A stretch of 64,000 nucleotides of DNA, from the NCBI RefSeq assembly GCF_014650995.1, contig NZ_BMWA01000009.1:171611-235610 (forward strand), in the 5' to 3' direction. Shown one piece after another: positions 1 to 7,627 of the stretch. Position 1 is the stretch's first letter, and every line of letters starts with the position of its first letter. Under the pieces are notes generated by a model. It made no database searches. It saw only the letters and a program-made list of their open reading frames with translations, and had not been told where the DNA came from. Position numbers and translations under genes: made by a program. The DNA is from Streptomyces viridiviolaceus. GTDB taxonomy: Bacteria; Actinomycetota; Actinomycetes; Streptomycetales; Streptomycetaceae.

Positions 1-326
1 AGGCCATCGCCCACCCCCTGGCACAGGCCCACATCGACCTCGAACTCGCCCGCCTGATGATGCAGAAGGCGGCGCACCTGTACGACGCCGGCGACGACAT
101 CGGGGCGGGCGAGGCCGCCAACATGGCCAAGTACGCGGCCGGGGAGGCCTGTGTGAAGGCCGTCGACCAGGCGGTGCACACCCTCGGCGGAAACGGCCTC
201 ACGCGCGAGTTCGGGCTCGCTCGGCTGATAACGGCCGCGCGCGTGGCTCGTATCGCCCCGGTGAGCCGGGAGATGATTCTCAACTACGTCTCCCACCAGA
301 CCCTGGGTCTGCCCAAGTCGTACTGA
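1..326 (+). CDS. Acyl-CoA dehydrogenase, C-terminal part (5' end outside window)
   Basis: The reading frame is open from base 3 and ends at a TGA at 324-326, so this is the last ~107 residues of a longer protein. The visible part has the C-terminal helical-bundle pattern of acyl-CoA dehydrogenases: ARLMMQKAAHLYD, then AANMAKYAAGEACVKAVDQAVHTLGGNGLTREFGLARL, then RIAPVSREMILNYVSHQTLG. The QxxGGNG-type stretch is the conserved FAD/subunit contact region. It would oxidise an acyl-CoA to the enoyl-CoA in the cytoplasm. Thirty bases separate it from an acyl-CoA ligase, which is followed by an enoyl-CoA hydratase, so the three form a coherent acyl-CoA degradation operon. The natural substrate cannot be told from this fragment. 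Confidence 0.9.
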   Translation, partial: AIAHPLAQAHIDLELARLMMQKAAHLYDAGDDIGAGEAANMAKYAAGEACVKAVDQAVHTLGGNGLTREFGLARLITAARVARIAPVSREMILNYVSHQTLGLPKSY

Positions 327-355
327 TCCGGCACAGCGTCGTGCGAGGAGGAACC

Positions 356-1924
356 ATGTTCCGCAGCGAGTACGCAAGTGTCCCGCCCGTCGACCTGCCC
401 ATCCACGAAGCCGTCCTCGGCCGGGCCGCCGAGTTCGGCAGCACCCCGGCGCTGATCGACGGCACCGACGGCACCACCCTCACGTACGAGCAGGTGGACC
501 GGTTCCACCGGCGCGTCGCCGCCGCCCTCGCCGAGGCCGGCGTGACCAAGGGCGACGTGCTCGCCCTGCACAGCCCCAACACCGTCGCCTTCCCCGTGGC
601 CTTCTACGCCGCCACGCGCGCGGGTGCCTCGGTCACGACCGTGCACCCGCTCGCCACGGCCGAGGAGTTCGCCAAACAGCTCGGCGACTGCCGGGCCCGC
701 TGGATCGTCACCGTCTCCCCCCTGCTGGACGTCGCGCGCCGGGCCGCCGAGCTCGCCGGCGGAGTCCAGGAGATCTTCGTGTGCGACAGCGCCCCCGGCC
801 ACCGCTCCCTCATCGACATGCTGGCCTCGACCGCGCCCGAACCCCGGGTCGCGGTCGACCCGGCCGAGGACGTCGCCGCGCTGCCGTACTCCTCGGGCAC
901 CACCGGCATCCCCAAGGGCGTGATGCTCACCCACCGGCAGATCGCCACCAACCTCGCCCAGCTCCACCCCTCGATGCCCGCCGCGCCCGGCGACCGCGTC
1001 CTGGCCGTGCTGCCGTTCTTCCACATCTACGGCCTGACCGCCCTGATGAACGCCCCGCTCAGGCTCGGCGCCACCGTCGTCGTCCTGCCCCGCTTCGACC
1101 TGGATCAGTTCCTCGCGGCGATCCAGACCCACCGCATCACCGGCCTGTACGTCGCCCCGCCGATCGTCCTCGCCCTCGCCAAGCACCCGCTGGTCGCCCA
1201 GTACGACCTGTCGTCGCTGGAGTACATCGTCAGCGCTGCCGCCCCACTGGACGCGAAGCTCGCCGCCGCCTGCTCCGAGCGGCTCGGCCTGCCGCCCGTC
1301 GGCCAGGCCTACGGCATGACCGAGCTCTCCCCGGGCACCCACGTGGTCCCCCTGGACGCCATGGCCGAGGCGCCCCCCGGAACGGTCGGCAAGCTGATCG
1401 CCGGCACCGAGATGCGCATCGTCTCCCTCGACGACCCCGGCAAGGACCTCGGGGCCGGGGAGGCCGGCGAGATCCTCATCCGCGGACCGCAGGTGATGAA
1501 GGGCTACCTGGGCCGCCCCGACGCCACCGCCGCGATGATCGACGGCGACGGCTGGCTGCACACCGGGGACGTCGGACACGTCGACGAGGACGGCTGGCTG
1601 TTCGTCGTCGACCGCGTCAAGGAGCTGATCAAGTACAAGGGCTTCCAGGTGGCCCCCGCCGAACTGGAGGCCCTCCTCCTCACCCACCCCGGCATCGCCG
1701 ACGCGGCCGTCATCGGCGCCCACGACGACGACGGCAACGAGGTGCCCCACGCGTACGTCGTGCGCCGGCCGGCCGCGGGCGACCTGTCCGAAGGAGAGGT
1801 CATGATGTACGTCGCCGAACGCGTCGCCCCCTACAAACGGATACGCCGGGTCACCTTCATCGACGGCGTCCCACGGGCGGCCAGCGGCAAGATCCTCCGC
1901 CGTGAACTGAGGGACCGCTCGTGA
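356..1924 (+). CDS. AMP-forming acyl/4-coumarate-CoA ligase family protein
   Basis: Encodes 522 residues, the usual size of 4-coumarate:CoA ligase-like enzymes, which activate a carboxylic acid with ATP and join it to CoA. The ATG at 356 is chosen because GAGGAGGAA (345-353) lies just before it; an in-frame GTG at 341 has no such site. Motifs seen: the AMP-binding P-loop YSSGTTGIPKGVMLTH at about residue 182, YGMTE at ~320, GWLHTGDVGHVDEDGW and the hinge DRVKELIKYKG near residue 420, and the A10 lysine motif PRAASGKILRREL at the end. The stop overlaps the next GTG (GTGA), so it is co-translated with the hydratase. Whether it takes cinnamates, medium-chain fatty acids or another acid is not decidable here. 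Confidence 0.93.
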   Translation: MFRSEYASVPPVDLPIHEAVLGRAAEFGSTPALIDGTDGTTLTYEQVDRFHRRVAAALAEAGVTKGDVLALHSPNTVAFPVAFYAATRAGASVTTVHPLATAEEFAKQLGDCRARWIVTVSPLLDVARRAAELAGGVQEIFVCDSAPGHRSLIDMLASTAPEPRVAVDPAEDVAALPYSSGTTGIPKGVMLTHRQIATNLAQLHPSMPAAPGDRVLAVLPFFHIYGLTALMNAPLRLGATVVVLPRFDLDQFLAAIQTHRITGLYVAPPIVLALAKHPLVAQYDLSSLEYIVSAAAPLDAKLAAACSERLGLPPVGQAYGMTELSPGTHVVPLDAMAEAPPGTVGKLIAGTEMRIVSLDDPGKDLGAGEAGEILIRGPQVMKGYLGRPDATAAMIDGDGWLHTGDVGHVDEDGWLFVVDRVKELIKYKGFQVAPAELEALLLTHPGIADAAVIGAHDDDGNEVPHAYVVRRPAAGDLSEGEVMMYVAERVAPYKRIRRVTFIDGVPRAASGKILRRELRDRS

Positions 1925-2655
1925 CCCTGATCGCCCATCCGCGCTCGCGGGGCGTCAGGACCCTCACCCTCGACTCCCCGCACAACCGGAACGCCCTGTC
2001 CGCCGCCCTCGTCGGCGAACTGGCCGACGCGCTCACGGAGGCGGGGAAGGACGACGGCGTCCGCGCCGTCCTCCTGACCCACTCCGGCAACACCTTCTGC
2101 GCCGGCGCCGACCTGCGCGATCCGCCCGACCCGGACGCGCTGGTGGCCCTGCTCCGGCAGATCGTGGAGCTGCCCAAGCCGGTCGTCGCCCGGGTGACCG
2201 GACACGTCCGCGCGGGCGGCCTGGGCCTGCTGGCCGCCTGCGACATCGCGGTGGCGTCGACCGGCGCCGGCTTCGCCTTCACGGAGGTACGCATCGGCGT
2301 CGCGCCCGCCGTCATCTCCCTCCCCCTCCTGCCCCGCACCGACCCGCGCGCCCTGGCCCGCTACTACCTCACCGGCGAGCGCTTCGACGCCGCCGAGGCC
2401 GTCCGGATCGGCCTGGTCACGGCGGCGGGCGACGACGTGGACGCCGTACTGGAACCCGTCCTGGACGGTGTGCGCCGTGCCTCACCCCAGGGTCTGGCCG
2501 AGACGAAACGGCTGCTCACGGCTAGGGTGCTGGAGGCCTTCGACCGGGACGCGGCCGACCTGACCGCGCTCTCGGCCCGGCTGTTCTCCTCCCCGCAGGC
2601 CCGCGAGGGGATGACGGCCTTCCTCGAACGACGGGATCCGGAATGGGTGGTGTGA
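1921..2655 (+). CDS. Enoyl-CoA hydratase/isomerase (crotonase) family protein
   Basis: Encodes 244 residues, typical for crotonases. The oxyanion-hole segments are visible: NRNALSAALV near residue 20, SGNTFCAGADLRD near 60, and GHVRAGGLGLLAACDIAVAS near 100. The usual second catalytic glutamate position falls in FTEVRIGVAPAVIS. The GTG start overlaps the ligase stop by four bases. It would hydrate the enoyl-CoA made by the upstream dehydrogenase, or isomerise it. The 3' end overlaps the TetR gene, giving four genes with translational coupling throughout. Confidence 0.92.
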   Translation: MTLIAHPRSRGVRTLTLDSPHNRNALSAALVGELADALTEAGKDDGVRAVLLTHSGNTFCAGADLRDPPDPDALVALLRQIVELPKPVVARVTGHVRAGGLGLLAACDIAVASTGAGFAFTEVRIGVAPAVISLPLLPRTDPRALARYYLTGERFDAAEAVRIGLVTAAGDDVDAVLEPVLDGVRRASPQGLAETKRLLTARVLEAFDRDAADLTALSARLFSSPQAREGMTAFLERRDPEWVV

Positions 2656-3257
2656 GCACGGCCGACCGTGCGGAACGAGTCCCCAAGCAGGACCGCAGCC
2701 GGGCCACCCGGCAGCGGCTCCTGGAGGCCGCCGTGGCCTGCCTCGCCGAACACGGCTGGGCGGGCTCCACGGTCTCCGTCGTCGCCGAACGGGCCGGGGT
2801 GTCCCGGGGCGCCGCCCAGCACCACTTCCCGACCCGCGAGGACCTGTTCACCGCGGCCGTCGAGTACGTCGCCGAGGAACGCTCCGTCGCCCTGCGCGCC
2901 CTCTTCCCCGAGGGCGCCGCGGCCGGCGACCGCCACGCGGTGGTGTCGGCCCTCGTCGACCTCTACACCGGGCCGCTGTTCCGGGCCGCGCTCCATCTGT
3001 GGGTGGCCGCCTCCAACGAGGACCAGCTGCGCGGACGCGTGACCGAGCTGGAGGCCCGCGTCGGCCGCGAGACCCACCGCATAGCGGTCGACCTCCTCGG
3101 CGCCGACGAGACCCGCCCCGGCGTGCGCGAGACCGTCCAGGGCCTGCTGGACATGGCCCGCGGCCTCGGTCTCGCCAACCTCCTGACCGACGACACCGCC
3201 CGCCGGGAGCGGGTGGTCGAGCAGTGGGCCGGAGTGCTGGACGAGGCGCTGGGCTGA
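2652..3257 (+). CDS. TetR-family transcriptional regulator
   Basis: Encodes about 201 residues. The helix-turn-helix STVSVVAERAGVSRGAAQHHFPTREDLFTAAVEYV sits near residues 35-70, the standard TetR position; the rest is a helical ligand domain. I prefer the GTG at 2652 (GTGA overlap with the upstream stop); an ATG at 2643 would add three residues. As the last member of the acyl-CoA operon it probably represses that operon in response to an acyl-CoA or free acid. That is inferred from position only. Confidence 0.92.
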   Translation: MSTADRAERVPKQDRSRATRQRLLEAAVACLAEHGWAGSTVSVVAERAGVSRGAAQHHFPTREDLFTAAVEYVAEERSVALRALFPEGAAAGDRHAVVSALVDLYTGPLFRAALHLWVAASNEDQLRGRVTELEARVGRETHRIAVDLLGADETRPGVRETVQGLLDMARGLGLANLLTDDTARRERVVEQWAGVLDEALG

Positions 3258-3260
3258 TCC

Positions 3261-3818
3261 ATGGGCGACCGTTTCCAGGTCATCGTCGACCTCGACGCGA
3301 GCGAGGCGGACGCCGGGCGGCTCGGCCGACGGGTGGTGGACCGGCTCGTGGCCGAGGGCATCGTCCTCGCCGAACGCACGAAGTGCGTCCTCGGGCAGCC
3401 CCTGGGACATCCGCCGGGCCCGCACTGGGAGCGTGCGGTGACCGACGACTGGGATTTCGAGCCCTGGGACGGACTCGCCGTCCACACCCGCCGCACCGGC
3501 TTCACCAGCGGCGCGGACAAGCCCGGTGCGGCCCTCTGCCCGCACTGCGGAGCGTCCACTCCCTTGGAGGACGTCCACTGGCAGCGCTTCGGCACCGCCA
3601 TACGGACCTGGCACGACACGGGCGCCGCGACCGTCGACTGCCCCACCTGCGCCCACCCGGTCCCCGTCCCCGACTGGACCTGGGACGAGGCCCCGCTCGC
3701 CTTCGGCACCCTGGGCTTCGAGTTCTGGAACTGGCCCGAACTCAGTGACGACTTCCGCGCCCGGCTGGCCGCGCTGCTCGACGGCCATCGAACGGCGTAC
3801 GTCTGGGGAAAGATCTGA
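3261..3818 (+). CDS. Conserved hypothetical protein with two CxxC pairs
   Basis: Encodes 185 residues starting three bases after the TetR stop. It has two cysteine pairs, CPHCG near residue 94 and CPTC near residue 131, which look like a zinc-ribbon knuckle, and a Trp-rich second half (TWDEAPLAFGTLGFEFWNWPEL). No signal peptide or membrane segment is visible. I do not recognise a characterised family. The tight spacing suggests transcription with the acyl-CoA operon, but nothing in the sequence links it to that chemistry. Confidence 0.7.
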   Translation: MGDRFQVIVDLDASEADAGRLGRRVVDRLVAEGIVLAERTKCVLGQPLGHPPGPHWERAVTDDWDFEPWDGLAVHTRRTGFTSGADKPGAALCPHCGASTPLEDVHWQRFGTAIRTWHDTGAATVDCPTCAHPVPVPDWTWDEAPLAFGTLGFEFWNWPELSDDFRARLAALLDGHRTAYVWGKI

Positions 3819-3836
3819 GGGGCCCGCTGGCCGCCC

Positions 3837-4514
3837 TCAGGGGCTGAGCCGCTCCACCCGCCATCCCCCGTCCGCCTGAGCCACGTACCGCAGCCGGTCG
3901 TGCAGCCGGTTCTCCCGCCCCTGCCAGAACTCCACCGCCTGCGGCACCACCCGGAACCCGCCCCAGTGCGGCGGCACCGGAACCTGCTCGCCCTCCGGAT
4001 AACGCGCGGCCAGCTCCGCGTACGCGGCGTCGAGGTCGTCACGCGAGCCGACCACCGACGACTGGGCGCTGGCCCAGGCGCCCAGCTGGGAGCCGTGCGG
4101 CCGGGACCGGAAGTACGCGACCGTCTCGTCCCGCCCGGTCCGCCGGGCGACCCCTGTGACGACGACCTGCCGGGCCATCGGGTGCCAGGGGAACAGCAGC
4201 GACACGTACGGGTTCCCGGCCAGGTCGCGGGCCTTGCGGGAGTCGTAGTTGGTGTAGAAGACGAACCCCTGCTCGTCGAAGTGCTTCAACAGCACCGTGC
4301 GGGAGCTCGGCCGGCCCTCGGCGTCGGCCGTGGAGACGACCATGGCGTTCGGCTCGAACAGCCCGCCCTCCGTCGCGGCCTGCTTGAACCAGCGCGCGAA
4401 CTGCTCCAGGGGAGTGGCGGCCAGCTCGGTCTCGGAGAGCCCCTCGGCCCGGTACTGCTTGCGCATCGAGGCGAGATCGAAGGGCACGGCTTCTCGGTCT
4501 GTCACGTCGGTCAT
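3837..4514 (-). CDS. pdxH: Pyridoxamine 5'-phosphate oxidase
   Basis: Encodes 225 residues from ATG 4514; upstream in-frame codons to 4553 lack family similarity. PdxH uses FMN and oxygen to convert pyridoxine or pyridoxamine 5'-phosphate to pyridoxal 5'-phosphate. Family features: an FMN-binding stretch SSRTVLLKHFDEQGFVFYTNYDSRKARDL, HPMARQVVVTGVARR, SRPHGSQLGAWASAQS, and the C-terminal FWQGRENRLHDRLRY ending in RLSP. All are in the expected order. It runs convergently to the CxxC protein and divergently from the citrate synthase, sharing with it an upstream region that contains a duplicated palindromic motif. High confidence. Confidence 0.96.
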   Translation of the reverse strand: MTDVTDREAVPFDLASMRKQYRAEGLSETELAATPLEQFARWFKQAATEGGLFEPNAMVVSTADAEGRPSSRTVLLKHFDEQGFVFYTNYDSRKARDLAGNPYVSLLFPWHPMARQVVVTGVARRTGRDETVAYFRSRPHGSQLGAWASAQSSVVGSRDDLDAAYAELAARYPEGEQVPVPPHWGGFRVVPQAVEFWQGRENRLHDRLRYVAQADGGWRVERLSP

Positions 4515-4546
4515 CCTGCCGTATGGCGGTGTTCCTTGGGCAATGG

Positions 4547-4587
4547 GTGGCACTCAGTGCCGCAAGGACTCCCCAAGTGTGGCACTC
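4547..4587. promoter_or_regulatory. Duplicated palindromic motif between pdxH and citrate synthase
   Basis: GTGGCACTC occurs at 4547-4555 and again at 4579-4587, 32 bp apart (about three helical turns). The first is part of the perfect hyphenated palindrome GGCACTcAGTGCC (4549-4561); the second sits in AGTGtggCACT (4576-4586). They lie 33-73 bases upstream of the pdxH start and some 200 bases upstream of the citrate synthase. The arrangement looks like paired operator half-sites. The half-site resembles the GCACTC of CIRCE elements, but the one-base spacing does not fit HrcA. Confidence 0.5.
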
Positions 4588-4785
4588 GGAGATATCGTGA
4601 TGCTTCCGTCCCGGTTGGATGACCGCCGGCCGGACGGGGCATCACAGGGGTGACGCGAGGACCGCGAGTCGACGGACGGACCGTGGATCCATCAAGCGCC
4701 GACCACACCGCACCGCCGGCAGCCGCATTCCGCCACACATCACGACACGACCACGACCACGATCACGACCACGAGGAGCCGCCTG

Positions 4786-5886
4786 ATGTCCGACTTCGTA
4801 CCCGGGCTCGAAGGAGTCGTCGCGTTCGAGACGGAGATCGCCGAACCCGACAAGGAAGGCGGCGCCCTCCGCTACCGCGGCGTCGACATCGAGGACCTCG
4901 TCGGGCACGTCTCCTTCGGCAACGTCTGGGGCCTGCTCGTCGACGGCGCGTTCAACCCCGGACTGCCGCCCGCGGAGCCGTTCCCCATCCCCGTGCATTC
5001 CGGCGACATCCGGGTGGACGTCCAGTCGGCCCTGGCGATGCTCGCCCCCGTGTGGGGTCTGAAACCGCTCCTGGACATCGACGCCGAGCAGGCCCGCGCG
5101 GACCTCGCCCGCGCCGCCGTCATGGCCCTGTCCTACGTCGCCCAGTCCGCTCGCGGGCAGGGCCTGCCCATGGTGCCGCAGCGCGAGATCGACAGGGCGC
5201 AGTCCGTCGTGGAGCGCTTCATGATCCGCTGGCGGGGCGAGCCGGACCCCAAGCACGTGGCGGCGGTGGACGCCTACTGGACGAGCGCCGCCGAGCACGG
5301 CATGAACGCCTCCACCTTCACCGCCCGTGTCATCGCCTCCACCGGCGCGGACGTGGCGGCGGCCCTCTCCGGAGCCGTGGGAGCCATGTCCGGCCCCCTG
5401 CACGGCGGCGCCCCCTCGCGCGTGCTCGGCATGATCGAGGAGATCGAACGCACGGGCGACGCCGAGGCGTATGTGAAGCAGGCCCTCGACCAGGGCGAAC
5501 GCCTCATGGGCTTCGGCCACCGCGTCTACCGCGCCGAGGACCCGCGCGCCCGCGTCCTGCGCCGCACGGCCCGCGAACTGGGTGCCCCCCGCTTCGAGGT
5601 CGCCGAGGCGCTGGAGAAGGCGGCCCTCGAAGAGCTGCACGACCGCCGCCCCGACCGCGTCCTGGCGACCAACGTCGAGTTCTGGGCGGCCATCGTCCTG
5701 GACTTCGCCGAGGTCCCGGCGCACATGTTCACCTCGATGTTCACCTGCGCCCGCACGGCCGGCTGGTCGGCCCACATCCTGGAACAGAAGCGCACCGGCC
5801 GCCTGGTCCGCCCCTCGGCCCGTTACGTGGGCCCGGGCCCCCGCGACCCGCGTCAGATCGAGGGCTACGACACCATCGCGACCTGA
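4786..5886 (+). CDS. Citrate synthase family protein (citrate synthase 2 type)
   Basis: Encodes 366 residues, matching the short type II-like citrate synthases of actinomycetes. Catalytic motifs: GPLHGGAPSRVL near residue 205 (histidine), MGFGHRVYRAEDPRAR near 243 (histidine and arginine), and VEFWAAIVLDFAEVPAHMFTSMFTCARTAGW near 300, which carries the catalytic aspartate region. It would condense acetyl-CoA or propionyl-CoA with oxaloacetate, so methylcitrate synthase activity is possible. The start follows GAGGAG (4772-4777). The leader has a simple CGACCA/CGATCA repeat at about 4747-4771 merging into the ribosome site. Streptomyces usually have a second, larger citrate synthase elsewhere. 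Confidence 0.94.
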   Translation: MSDFVPGLEGVVAFETEIAEPDKEGGALRYRGVDIEDLVGHVSFGNVWGLLVDGAFNPGLPPAEPFPIPVHSGDIRVDVQSALAMLAPVWGLKPLLDIDAEQARADLARAAVMALSYVAQSARGQGLPMVPQREIDRAQSVVERFMIRWRGEPDPKHVAAVDAYWTSAAEHGMNASTFTARVIASTGADVAAALSGAVGAMSGPLHGGAPSRVLGMIEEIERTGDAEAYVKQALDQGERLMGFGHRVYRAEDPRARVLRRTARELGAPRFEVAEALEKAALEELHDRRPDRVLATNVEFWAAIVLDFAEVPAHMFTSMFTCARTAGWSAHILEQKRTGRLVRPSARYVGPGPRDPRQIEGYDTIAT

Positions 5887-5906
5887 CCGACCCGGAAAAC
5901 GCAGAC

Positions 5907-5967
5907 GACCCGCGAGTCTGGTTCCTCCGTGGAGGAGCCGGCCGGACGTACCGGCGACTCGCGGGTC
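5907..5967. terminator. Long nested hairpin downstream of citrate synthase
   Basis: GACCCGCGAGTC (5907-5918) pairs perfectly with GACTCGCGGGTC (5956-5967). Inside, GGTTCCTCC and GGAGGAGCC form a second stem. It lies 20 bases after the citrate synthase stop and also at the end of the minus-strand unit starting near 6113, so it could end transcription in both directions. Confidence 0.65.
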
Positions 5968-6047
5968 GGGTGACTGCGTGGAATTGGCCGGCTGCGTGTT
6001 TCTCGCACACGCTGGTCCGGCACCGCACTGGATGTGGTGGCGGACCG

Positions 6048-6086
6048 CTAGCCCGCAGCCACCTCTTCCGTCCGGTATGCATACAT
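6048..6086 (-). CDS. Putative 12-codon ORF with perfect Shine-Dalgarno site
   Basis: On the minus strand AAAGGAGGTG (6105-6096) precedes ATG 6086 by nine bases. The frame reads MYAYRTEEVAAG and stops at TAG 6050-6048. The ribosome site is the best in the window, and a 17-bp-spaced promoter lies just upstream. Possible roles are a leader peptide, a small RNA with a translated head, or a microprotein. Nothing about function can be read from 12 residues. Confidence rests on the promoter, ribosome site and terminator occurring in the right order and spacing. Confidence 0.4.
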   Translation of the reverse strand: MYAYRTEEVAAG

Positions 6087-6119
6087 CTGCCGAACCACCT
6101 CCTTTCCGAAGTACCAGCA

Positions 6120-6148
6120 ACCTTAGGAAGCCGATTCGGCCCGTTCAA
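6120..6148 (-). promoter_or_regulatory. Candidate housekeeping promoter for a small minus-strand transcript
   Basis: On the minus strand TTGAAC (6148-6143) and TAAGGT (6125-6120) are separated by exactly 17 bases, close to the HrdB-type consensus. The predicted start is near 6113. It points away from the hydrolase gene, whose stop is upstream at 6208, and into the region before the hairpin at 5967-5907. Confidence 0.55.
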
Positions 6149-6207
6149 CTCTTTTTCCGGGACCTTGACGTTCCACGCCGGCCGCGGGCGCCCGGACGAC
6201 GGCCGGA

Positions 6208-7104
6208 TCAGCCTTCGCGGAGGCTCTCCAGGAACGGCTCGATGGCCGCCCGCCACGCCTCGGGCTGGTCGTAGTGGACGAGGTGGCCGGCGTCGGCGAC
6301 CTCCGCGTACTGGCCGCGCGGCAGCACGCGGACCATCTCCTGGGCCTCGGCGCGGCCCAGCTCGCCGTCGAGGCCGCGGACGACCAGGGTCGGGCACCGC
6401 ACCTGGGCCAGTTCCTCCCAGTGGGCGTCGTAGACCCAGGTCTCGCGGGACTTGAGCATCTGCTCGGGCTCGAAGACGGGCCGCCAGCCGTCCGGGGACT
6501 CGGCCATCACCTCGGCGTAGAACTCGCCCCGTGCCGGGTTCGGGCGCTCCACCCACGGGTCGTCCTCGCCGAACCACTTGCGCACGTCGGCGAGCGTGGC
6601 GAAGGGGACGGGCCAGGCACGGAACCATTCGGTCCATTCGCGCTGCGAGGCGGCGCCCAGGGCGGAGGCCCGCATGTCGCAGACGATCAGGCCCCGGACC
6701 AGGTCGGGACGCTTGGCGGCCAGCTGCCAGGCGGTCAGCGCTCCCATGGCGTGACCGATGAGGACGGCCGGGCCCAGGCCCAGCTGTTCGACGGCGGCCT
6801 CGGCGTCCTCGACGTACGCCTCCCGGGTGAAGGACGCCCGCGGGGGCTTCTCACTGCGGCCGTGGCCGCGCTGGTCGAGCGCGACGGCGCGGTGCCGCCC
6901 GGAGAGCCAGCGGGCCGTGGGGGCCCAGTGCGAGGCGCGGCCCATCAGGCCGTGCAATAACAGCACGCCGGAGAAGCCGCGGTCCCCCTGCCCGGCGGCC
7001 GCGTCCCGTACCGGGTCGCCGTGGTCGGTCTTGGGAGGGTCGCCGAACTCCCAGGCCGCGAGGCGTACGCCGCCCGCGCCGGTCACGTCGATACGTCGCG
7101 CCAT
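6208..7104 (-). CDS. Alpha/beta-hydrolase fold protein with altered nucleophile elbow
   Basis: Encodes 298 residues from ATG 7104 (weak AGGA just before; a TTG at 7122 would add six residues). Fold features: VLLLHGLMGRASHW (oxyanion loop), VALDQRGHGRSEKP, the elbow VLIGHAMGAL, CPTLVVRGLDGELG and the C-terminal histidine in VADAGHLVHYDQPEAW. In normal members the elbow is G-H-S-M-G; here the serine nucleophile is alanine (codon GCC on the minus strand), so ordinary hydrolysis is unlikely. It may be a binding protein, a cofactor-free oxygenase-type enzyme, or inactive. No signal peptide is seen, so it should be cytoplasmic. Confidence 0.88.
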   Translation of the reverse strand: MARRIDVTGAGGVRLAAWEFGDPPKTDHGDPVRDAAAGQGDRGFSGVLLLHGLMGRASHWAPTARWLSGRHRAVALDQRGHGRSEKPPRASFTREAYVEDAEAAVEQLGLGPAVLIGHAMGALTAWQLAAKRPDLVRGLIVCDMRASALGAASQREWTEWFRAWPVPFATLADVRKWFGEDDPWVERPNPARGEFYAEVMAESPDGWRPVFEPEQMLKSRETWVYDAHWEELAQVRCPTLVVRGLDGELGRAEAQEMVRVLPRGQYAEVADAGHLVHYDQPEAWRAAIEPFLESLREG

Positions 7105-7215
7105 AGGTCCTGGCACCCCCAAGCTCCGCTCGGACCGCCCGTCCCGCCCGGTCCTGTGAACCGTGTCCTGCCGTGCCTGCCGTGGTGTCCGCGGCCGTCC
7201 GGCGCCCGCAGACTA

Positions 7216-7231
7216 TCGAATGCCCATTCGA
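7216..7231. promoter_or_regulatory. Perfect 7-bp inverted repeat upstream of the hydrolase gene
   Basis: TCGAATG (7216-7222), two bases, then CATTCGA (7225-7231). The half-site CATTCGA recurs at 7259-7265. It lies about 115 bases upstream of the minus-strand start at 7104 and looks like an operator. The stretch 7105-7636 otherwise holds no gene I can support, only this site and the hairpin at 7398-7425. Confidence 0.45.
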
Positions 7232-7397
7232 AAAAGCCGTCCCGGTGGACAACAACCCTCATTCGAGTGACACCCTCCGGGGATTGACCGGCGCTGCCCA
7301 GGGGAGATCTTCAACGGGAGGCGGACCGCTCGGGGAAAACGGTCCGAGGGGAATGACCCTGAGAGCTCGGGGCTCCGGGTCAGCACAGGGGAGGACA

Positions 7398-7425
7398 GGC
7401 CCCGGCGCCGCACGGCGCCGGGGCC
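7398..7425. terminator. Perfect 13-bp GC hairpin
   Basis: GGCCCCGGCGCCG (7398-7410), CA, CGGCGCCGGGGCC (7413-7425). It lies about 210 bases beyond the dmdR1 stop on the minus strand, or could end an unrecognised plus-strand transcript from the 7.2 kb region. A short pyrimidine-rich tail (CTCTCC) follows on the plus strand. Confidence 0.5.
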
Positions 7426-7627
7426 CTCTCCGTCTCTCCGCACGTCCTCCCCCTCTCCGGCCGGGCGACATCGCTGTCAGGCCACGGCCAAGAGCCCGTA
7501 CGTCATATGCCTCACGCGACAGCCTGGCACGCGATTCGTCCGGGCGCTGCGATTCGGCTCACTGAGTCCCGGATTCGACGCGATCGACTCGGCGGCGCGA
7601 ACCACCGGCGCCGCACGGCAGTCGACG

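Noticed and set aside
4549..4587. GGCACTC repeats considered as a CIRCE/HrcA element
   Set aside because: CIRCE needs a nine-base spacer between GCACTC and GAGTGC; here the palindrome has a one-base spacer and the neighbours are not chaperone genes.
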